A DNA stretch of 11,636 nucleotides, from assembly GCA_051004015.1 (NCBI GenBank), contig JBPCKT010000058.1:1-11636 (forward strand), written 5' to 3'. This DNA is from SXOA01 sp051004015. GTDB taxonomy: Bacteria; Planctomycetota; Planctomycetia; Pirellulales; Pirellulaceae. Below, one piece after another: positions 7,096 through 11,636 of the stretch. Positions within the stretch are counted from its first letter, which is position 1. Every line of letters starts with the position of its first letter. A model generated the notes under the pieces. The model saw only the letters and a list, made by a program, of their open reading frames with translations, was not told the DNA's origin and searched no databases. A program made the position numbers and the translations under genes.

Positions 7096-8121
7096 CTACG
7101 GCTGTGCCGGCTTCGCCGCCGTCCGTTCCGGCGTCTTGATGTTCTGCTTCGGCGCGGTGGCGACGTAGAGGTAGGCGTTGTCCACGGTCCAAGGGGTGCC
7201 CCAGCTGCGGCCGTTGTCCAGGTTGATGACGTTATAGAAGAACGTGCTGAAGTTCACGGCCCGCCAGCTATAGCAGTGCCAGCCGCCGAGGAAGTCCTTC
7301 TCGGTCAGGTCCTCGATTCCCGGCTTGCCGAAGAATTGCACGCTGCCGTCCGGGGGCATGGACATGCCGAGCGTACACCAGCTCGAGGGCTGGAAGACCG
7401 GGCCAGGAAGGTCGCGGCCGAATTCGTCGGCCCGCAACACGCTCAGGATGCTGGGCTTGATCTTGCCGTCCGCGCCCTGCTCTCGTTGCATGTGGAAGAA
7501 AATGCCCGGCCAGTACTCGTCGTATTTGCCTTGCGGGGTGTAGCCGTACAAGCCGATGCGATAGCCGAAAGTCGCCCCGTTCTTCTTCTCCCACTGGGCT
7601 TCCGCCGGAACATAAACGCGGCAAACAACATTGGGGGACCAGGCGACCGGGATTTGCGAGCCGGCAACCCCTTCCACGTTGTGCAGCAAGTCGTCCTGTT
7701 GATCCTCGTGGCTCAGGCGGCCGGGGACGCCGGGATGCAGGGACTGCATCATCATGCATCCCTTGCTTCCCTCGATGCCTCCCGGCGGCGTGGCGATCCG
7801 TTTGACCACGTCGGGCGTCCCCCGCTTTCCCCCTTCGGCCCACAGGTTGTTGAGCGAGATACCGCCAGGGACGTTCATTTCCTTGTCGATGTTCCAGCTA
7901 CTCTTGGGATGCTGCGGGTAATACTCGAACTTCGTGTCCTCGAAGTCGTCCCCCGTCTTGGCGATCCGCAAGCCGGTGCCCGGAACGAGGAGCCTCCTCT
8001 TCGGCTGGCCGGGCTGCTGCGTGCCAGGCTGCTGAGAGCAGGCGAGCGCGGGGAGGATGGTGGACGAGGCAAGGGCCAGCGAGCCCAGGCCGAAAGCTCG
8101 GCGGGAGATGGTGATAGTCAT
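7096..8121 (-). CDS. Tat-exported protein of unknown function
   Basis: 341 residues. A twin-arginine signal (SRRAFGLG at 6-13, then a hydrophobic run) ends in ALAC at residues 25-28. This allows either ordinary AxA cleavage or lipid attachment at C28; the -3 residue is alanine, so it is not an ideal lipobox. The mature part begins with a Gln/Pro-rich linker (SQQPGTQQPGQPKRR). It continues with an apparently beta-rich domain marked by VVCRVYVPAEAQWEKKNGA, FGYRIGLYGYTPQGKYDEYW, PGIFFHMQREQG, SSWCTLGMSMPPDGSVQFFG and WTVDNAYLYVATAPK. The layout vaguely recalls concanavalin-like polysaccharide-binding or lyase folds, but I do not recognise a named family. It is probably upstream of, and co-transcribed with, DUF1080, which suggests an extracytoplasmic carbohydrate role (inference). 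The ATG at 8121 opens directly into the Tat signal. Confidence 0.75.
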   Translation of the reverse strand: MTITISRRAFGLGSLALASSTILPALACSQQPGTQQPGQPKRRLLVPGTGLRIAKTGDDFEDTKFEYYPQHPKSSWNIDKEMNVPGGISLNNLWAEGGKRGTPDVVKRIATPPGGIEGSKGCMMMQSLHPGVPGRLSHEDQQDDLLHNVEGVAGSQIPVAWSPNVVCRVYVPAEAQWEKKNGATFGYRIGLYGYTPQGKYDEYWPGIFFHMQREQGADGKIKPSILSVLRADEFGRDLPGPVFQPSSWCTLGMSMPPDGSVQFFGKPGIEDLTEKDFLGGWHCYSWRAVNFSTFFYNVINLDNGRSWGTPWTVDNAYLYVATAPKQNIKTPERTAAKPAQP

Positions 8122-8289
8122 GGAAGCGGCGGGTAGAAGGCCGTAGATTTGGTATAACCGTTACACTTTGCCGAACCGCATGGAATAAGCGATTTCAGCA
8201 GCGGCATCGGACAAGTCAGAATATCGGAAAGAGTCGCTGCAAGCGTGACAAATCCGCGCCTTGGCCGGAAAGCTTGACGCAAACAGGTG

Positions 8290-8310
8290 GGGTAGGCTTC
8301 CAGCCTGCCC
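8290..8310. repeat. Short palindrome in the divergent intergenic region
   Basis: gggtaggct (8290-8298) pairs with agcctgccc (8302-8310) around tcc, with one G-T pair in nine. It is of similar size to the other palindromes in this window. Confidence 0.5.
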
Positions 8311-8380
8311 AGGCGAATGTCCCCTGTCTCCCTTCTCCTTGAGCTCGGTTACAATTCTGAACGCGCCTTTCAACTTCCAC

Positions 8381-8384
8381 GGAG
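8381..8384 (+). promoter_or_regulatory. Shine-Dalgarno site for the TIM-barrel gene
   Basis: ggag lies 7 nt before the ATG at 8392, favouring that start over the in-frame ATG-proximal codons near 8317. The choice is confirmed by the Tat signal starting at 8392. Confidence 0.55.
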
Positions 8385-8391
8385 CTCTCCT

Positions 8392-9300
8392 ATGCCTTCC
8401 CTCTCTCGCCGCGACTTCCACATCTCCGCCTCCGCTGCCGCCTTGACTGCGCTTGCCACTCACAGTTTTGCCGACGACGACGCCCAGAAAAAAAACCTCA
8501 AGAAGCCCAAGCTCCGCAAGGCGGTGAAGTACGGCATGATTGGCGACAAGGAGCAAAAAATGTCGATGTCTCCGGAGGAATTGCTCGCTCTCGCCAAGAA
8601 GTGCGGCTTTGAAGGGGTCGAGGTCGATAGCCCCAGCGGCCTTAACAAGGAAGAGGCCAAGGCGGCTGCGGCCGAGACGGGAGTGAAAATCCACGGCGTG
8701 ATCGACTCCGTCCATTGGAAGGACACGCTTTCCAGCCCCGACGAAGCAGTTCGCGCCAAGGGCCTGGCCGCGCTGAAGGGGGCAATTGAAGACGCCCACT
8801 ACTTCGGCTGCGATACGGTACTACTGGTTCCCGGCGTGGTGAAGGATGAAGTCACCTACGAGCAGTGCTATGAGCGCTCCCAAGCGGAAATTAAGAAGGC
8901 CCTGCCACTCGCCGAGAAGTACAACGTCAAAATCGCCATCGAAACCGTCTGGAACAACTTCATCACCAAGCCCGAGCAGCTCATTCAATTCGTCGACGAC
9001 CTCAAGAGCCCCTCCGCAGCCGCGTATTTCGATTGCAGCAACATGCTCAAGTACATGGTCCCGAGCGCGACCTGGATCCGCAAGCTGGGCAAGAGGATGG
9101 TCAAGTTCGACTTTAAGGGATTTAGCCACAAGAACTCCTGGTGCCCCATCGGCGAAGGGGACGAGGATTGGCCCGAAGTCCTGAAAGCCCTCGGCGAAAT
9201 CGGCTACGACGGCTGGGCCACCGCGGAAGTCGGCGGCGGCGGCGAAAAGGTCCTCCTGGACATCAGCCGGCGGATGGACAAAGTGCTGGGTCTGGCATAA
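8392..9300 (+). CDS. Tat-exported sugar phosphate isomerase/epimerase-like TIM barrel protein
   Basis: 302 residues of the xylose-isomerase-like TIM-barrel family. The start at 8392 gives a Tat signal (SLSRRDFHISASAAALTALA, then THSFADD), so the enzyme is exported folded. The barrel begins at AVKYGMIGDKEQKMSMSPEE. The probable metal site is E184 (KIAIETVWNN), D214 (AYFDCSN), position 240 and E279 (GWATAEVGGGG). At position 240, where many relatives have His in an HxKD motif, this protein reads FDFKGF, with Asp. GEGDEDWPEVLKALGEIGYD precedes the last metal ligand. Known relatives isomerise or epimerise sugars, and some eliminate or hydrate keto-sugars. The substrate is unknown here. It diverges from the Tat-signal/DUF1080 pair and lies 72 bp upstream of the GYF_2 gene on the same strand. 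Confidence 0.9.
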   Translation: MPSLSRRDFHISASAAALTALATHSFADDDAQKKNLKKPKLRKAVKYGMIGDKEQKMSMSPEELLALAKKCGFEGVEVDSPSGLNKEEAKAAAAETGVKIHGVIDSVHWKDTLSSPDEAVRAKGLAALKGAIEDAHYFGCDTVLLVPGVVKDEVTYEQCYERSQAEIKKALPLAEKYNVKIAIETVWNNFITKPEQLIQFVDDLKSPSAAAYFDCSNMLKYMVPSATWIRKLGKRMVKFDFKGFSHKNSWCPIGEGDEDWPEVLKALGEIGYDGWATAEVGGGGEKVLLDISRRMDKVLGLA

Positions 9301-9372
9301 GCATTCAACGGCGATGGCCTGGCTCCAAGTGCCAGCGTGGGAAAGGGCCCGCACCTTAAGTAGACTCTGGGG

Positions 9373-10440
9373 ATGCCCTTGGACCTAACGTGCCCGTTTT
9401 GCCAGCAGCCTTTTCCACTCGCTGGTGAGCAGGCGGAGAAGCATGCTAACTGCCCGCATTGCGGCAGGCAGTTCCGCATTTCGGCGAGCGCATCCGGGCC
9501 GCCCCCCGCGGTGAAGCGAGAGATGGAAGCGCGCGGGACGTCCAACTCGACTACCTGGTACGTTCAGGCAGAGGATGGGCGGCAGTTCGGTCCCGTCACG
9601 GGGGAGCAACTCCACGCCTGGTATGAGGAAGGGCGGATTACCTCCAACTGCCAGCTTTTGCGAAAGAGGGCCGAGCAGTGGCAGTGGGCCACCGACCTCT
9701 ATCCCGACTTGGACCGAGTCGGCGAAGACAAGCCGGTGGGACCCGCAGGTGCCAAGCCCGCGCCGCCGAAGCAAGCCCCGGTTCGTCCTCCTCCGCCGCA
9801 GTCTGACACGCAAATCACGCCGCTCAGTCCCGACGACTTCCCCACGACGGGCGCGGGATTGAAATCCCTCGGCCCCGTCCTTCGCCCGCTGCCGGCTGGG
9901 TATGGGGAGCCGCGCCTCCACAGCTTGGAGGCGCTGGAAGACCGGCGGAGGTTCGCCCCGTTCATGGTGGCCAACAAGGACCGGCCGCCGCTGCACAGGA
10001 TGCTGCTGGTGGTGGCGATTACCAACTTCGTCGTCGGGACGCTGCGGGCTCTGTTGTACTTCGCCCTGTTCCTGGGCCTGGTTAGCACAATCGGGACAAT
10101 GGGAGAAGCGCCGGACGAGCGGGTTGCAAACCGCGCGGCGGTCAGCCTGGGGATTACCTTCGTCATGCTGGTCCTCAATATCATCATCATCTCGGGCGGG
10201 GTCGGCCTCTTGCAACAGCGGGAATGGGGCCGCTCCGCGACGTTCGCCGGCACCTTCATCGGCATGATCATCCAGCTCACCGGCGTCTGCGTCACCATGA
10301 TGCTGGGAGCCGAAGGCAGCGGCCTGGCGAGTGCAATCTGGGTCTTGCTCGTAGTACTGCTACTGCCGAGCATCCTCTACGACATCTTCGCTGCCGCCAC
10401 ACTCTCCATGCCGAGCGTGGTCAAGGACCTGGAGGAGTAA
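9373..10440 (+). CDS. Zinc-ribbon / GYF_2 domain multipass membrane protein
   Basis: 355 residues. An N-terminal zinc ribbon (C7, C10, C27, C30) resembles the MJ0042/zinc-ribbon type. A GYF_2 domain follows at about residues 61-112 (TTWYVQAEDGRQFGPVTGEQ, then LHAWYEEGRIT and QWQWATDLYPDL). Next comes a Pro-rich linker (about 115-200), then four hydrophobic segments between about 212 and 345, around LLVVAITNFVVGTLRALLYF, ITFVMLVLNIIIISGGVGLL, TFAGTFIGMIIQLTGVCVTM and AIWVLLVVLLLPSILYDIF. GYF_2 domains in bacteria are thought to bind proline-rich or other peptides at the membrane. The specific role is unknown. It shares its ribbon, linker and membrane-helix plan with the protein at 2706-2005. 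The ATG at 9373 is preceded by ctgggg, a modest ribosome site. Confidence 0.82.
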   Translation: MPLDLTCPFCQQPFPLAGEQAEKHANCPHCGRQFRISASASGPPPAVKREMEARGTSNSTTWYVQAEDGRQFGPVTGEQLHAWYEEGRITSNCQLLRKRAEQWQWATDLYPDLDRVGEDKPVGPAGAKPAPPKQAPVRPPPPQSDTQITPLSPDDFPTTGAGLKSLGPVLRPLPAGYGEPRLHSLEALEDRRRFAPFMVANKDRPPLHRMLLVVAITNFVVGTLRALLYFALFLGLVSTIGTMGEAPDERVANRAAVSLGITFVMLVLNIIIISGGVGLLQQREWGRSATFAGTFIGMIIQLTGVCVTMMLGAEGSGLASAIWVLLVVLLLPSILYDIFAAATLSMPSVVKDLEE

Positions 10441-10631
10441 CTGCTCCGCCATGAATCGCCAGCCCCCCCGAAGGAACTGCTTTGATTCATGATTCAAGCA
10501 CTCCATTTTCAACGGAATCGCTTCCGCAAAGTATTTATGGTCAGCGACTTGCGGCATTCATGACATGAATCAGGACGCTTTCTTGATTCATCTGTTCCTA
10601 ACAACCTTCTGTCATCGGGCCGCCACATCTT

Positions 10632-10658
10632 CTCCGCGCCTCTCCGCGAACTCCGCGG
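10632..10658. repeat. Short ctccgc tandem repeat with hairpin
   Basis: ctccgc starts at 10632, 10642 and 10651. Within it ccgcg (10644-10648) pairs with cgcgg (10654-10658). It resembles a purine-rich intergenic boilerplate repeat found in several bacterial genomes (from memory, not tested). Confidence 0.4.
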
Positions 10659-10743
10659 TTATTCTCCTACGCTCTGGGAATCCCCACACGTCTGTTTTCC
10701 ACAACCAGATTGAGAAAGAGCACCGCCCATCCGGCATTGCCGT

Positions 10744-10762
10744 CCTCTCCCCTTGGGAGAGG
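10744..10762. repeat. REP-like palindrome
   Basis: cctctccc (10744-10751) pairs with gggagagg (10755-10762) around ctt, and is followed by gccggggtgaggg. This composite resembles an intergenic palindrome that recurs in many bacterial genomes. Confidence 0.55.
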
Positions 10763-10834
10763 GCCGGGGTGAGGGTCTGCCGGCTCCACCGGGCTGGTCA
10801 TCTTATACCAATGTCCAGTTGCGTATTTGGCGCC

Positions 10835-10855
10835 TTTCCAAAACTATTTTGGAAA
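10835..10855 (-). terminator. Possible hairpin terminator after the Calx-beta gene
   Basis: tttccaaaa (10835-10843) is perfectly complementary to ttttggaaa (10847-10855) around a 3-nt loop. It starts 60 bp beyond the stop of the minus-strand gene. The stem is AT-rich and no long T run follows, so factor-independent termination is uncertain. Confidence 0.4.
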
Positions 10856-10871
10856 TTCCGGGCAGCCCCGT

Positions 10872-10888
10872 CGGCACCGAAAGTGCCG
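10872..10888 (-). terminator. GC-rich hairpin after the Calx-beta gene
   Basis: cggcac (10872-10877) pairs with gtgccg (10883-10888) around cgaaa, 26 bp beyond the stop on the minus strand. It is a compact hairpin that may help end transcription, but no T run follows. Confidence 0.35.
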
Positions 10889-10914
10889 CTGGCCGCTCTC
10901 CATCCGCGGCGCGA

Positions 10915-11636
10915 TCAATCGTCGTTGAGAATCGTGCCGATGCCCCGCCACTTGTCGAACAGCGAATTGCTGCTGTTGCCGAACAGGTCGAGGTAAAACA
11001 CTTCATTGCCCTCAAACCTTCTGTCCCCGACGACCCTGATGGTGATCGTCTTCGTCCTCTCGCCCGGCGCGAAGGTCAGCGTGCCGGTGCTGGCGATGTA
11101 GTCGCTGTTGCTCGTCGTCGCGGTGCCGTCCACGGTGCGATAGGACATCGTCACCGCCTGATCGTAGGCGGCCGAGAGCGTCACCGTGAAGACCAACGAC
11201 TGCCTGCCGCTGCGACCCTCGAGAAGCGACACGTCGTTGATGCTGATGCGCGGCTCGTTGTCGAGGATTGTGCCCTCGCCCTGCGAGTCGGCGATGATCG
11301 CGTTCGCCGGGGCGGTGAGGTTGACGACGAAGGTTTCATTCGGCTCGGCGAGCCGGTCACCGGTCACCAGCACGGTGATCGTGCCGCTGGCCTGGCCGGC
11401 GGGGATCGTCAGTGTGCCGGAGGCGGTCTGGTAGTCGCTGCCGGCCGTGGCGGTGCCGTTCGCCGTAGCGAAGTGGACCGTTACGGGCTGGCCGCTAACG
11501 GCCGAGAGACTCACGGTGAAGACCAAGTTTGTCGTGCCGCTATTGCCTTCCAGGACGGACCGGTTATTGATGGCCAACGTGGGTACGGGATCATCGTTGC
11601 GAATGGTCCCTGCTCCTTGACCATCGGCCAGGACCG
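10915..11636 (-). CDS. Calx-beta repeat protein, C-terminal part
   Basis: The frame is open to the window edge, so this is the last 239 residues of a longer protein; the TTG at 11577 is not a real start. Visible are the tail of one Calx-beta repeat (VLADGQGAGTIRNDD) and two full repeats of about 105 residues each. The first runs from LAINNRSVLEGNSGTTNLVF through ATANGTATAGSDYQ and GDRLAEPNETFVVNL to GTILDNE. The second runs from ISINDVSLLEGRSGRQSLVF through DGTATTSNSDYIASTGTLTF and EGNEVFYLDLFG to GTILNDD, where the protein ends. Calx-beta domains bind calcium and form extended rods in secreted or surface proteins. The Asp/Glu residues in EGNSG, AEPNE and NDD fit that. No enzymatic or anchoring domain lies at this end. 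It converges on the GYF_2 gene. Confidence 0.88.
   Translation of the reverse strand, partial: VLADGQGAGTIRNDDPVPTLAINNRSVLEGNSGTTNLVFTVSLSAVSGQPVTVHFATANGTATAGSDYQTASGTLTIPAGQASGTITVLVTGDRLAEPNETFVVNLTAPANAIIADSQGEGTILDNEPRISINDVSLLEGRSGRQSLVFTVTLSAAYDQAVTMSYRTVDGTATTSNSDYIASTGTLTFAPGERTKTITIRVVGDRRFEGNEVFYLDLFGNSSNSLFDKWRGIGTILNDD

Larger units (their letters stand above)
8122..8391. other. Divergent intergenic region
   Basis: 270 bp between the divergent starts of the Tat-signal gene and the TIM-barrel gene, so promoters for both should lie here. No convincing -35/-10 pair or operator stands out. The one clear structure is the palindrome at 8290-8310. No credible small ORF is seen. Confidence 0.5.
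10441..10914. other. Gene-poor region with several palindromes
   Basis: 474 bp between the convergent ends of the GYF_2 gene and the Calx-beta gene, with no credible gene. It holds gattcat-type words (around 10484-10496 and 10583-10592), a palindrome attcat/atgaat (10556-10570), three ctccgc words spaced 10 and 9 bp (10632-10656), the hairpin at 10744-10762 and two hairpins after the Calx-beta stop. Confidence 0.6.

Noticed and set aside
7096..8121. Assignment to polysaccharide lyase family 14
   Set aside because: The fold impression is suggestive, but the characteristic glycine-rich motif of that family is not seen, so no family name is given.
10632..10658. CRISPR-like or tandem array
   Set aside because: There are only three 6-bp words with 3-4 bp between them and no spacers.
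10565..10996. A 143-residue plus-strand open frame in the gene-poor region
   Set aside because: It is built from intergenic repeats, has no ribosome site and runs antisense into the Calx-beta gene.

Overview
The window looks like a stretch of a planctomycete (PVC superphylum) chromosome. This rests on a PVC-type membrane-bound dehydrogenase/cytochrome protein with HEAT repeats and a C-terminal CxxCH haem site, a DUF1080 (3-keto-disaccharide hydrolase-like) protein, a Tat-exported sugar-phosphate-isomerase-like TIM barrel, zinc-ribbon and GYF_2 membrane proteins, and a Calx-beta repeat protein. DNA is GC-rich. Coding is dense, with short gaps full of small palindromes. I see no rRNA, tRNA, CRISPR array or phage genes.

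Layout. About 1-1482 is an insertion sequence of the ISNCY (IS1202-like) type: one DDE transposase flanked by doubled copies of a 13-bp motif in inverted orientation. Its outer left edge lies beyond the window. Next come a methylglyoxal synthase gene (+, 1585-1992) and, convergent with it, a small zinc-ribbon membrane protein (-, 2706-2005). The two share a double hairpin at their junction. Divergent from the latter is a large secreted PVC-type dehydrogenase/HEAT/cytochrome gene (+, 2827-6185). It is split into two reading frames by an exact 20-bp tandem duplication at 4396-4435; removing one copy restores a single 1112-residue protein.

On the minus strand follow DUF1080 (6972-6220) and, upstream of it, a Tat-signal protein of unknown function (8121-7096), probably co-transcribed. 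Divergent from these are the TIM-barrel protein (+, 8392-9300) and a zinc-ribbon/GYF_2 four-helix membrane protein (+, 9373-10440). A gene-poor stretch of 474 bp with several palindromes separates this from the 3' end of a Calx-beta repeat protein on the minus strand, whose start lies outside the window.

Functionally, the secreted dehydrogenase/cytochrome, DUF1080 and isomerase-like proteins match the extracytoplasmic carbohydrate-processing proteins common in planctomycetes. A shared pathway is inferred only from family and proximity. I did not find a clearly new defence or mobile system. The most notable signals are the 20-bp frameshifting duplication, the loop-complementary double hairpin at the end of mgsA, the IS end architecture with a large stem-loop inside the transposase ORF tail, and an unusual number of distinct short palindromes.
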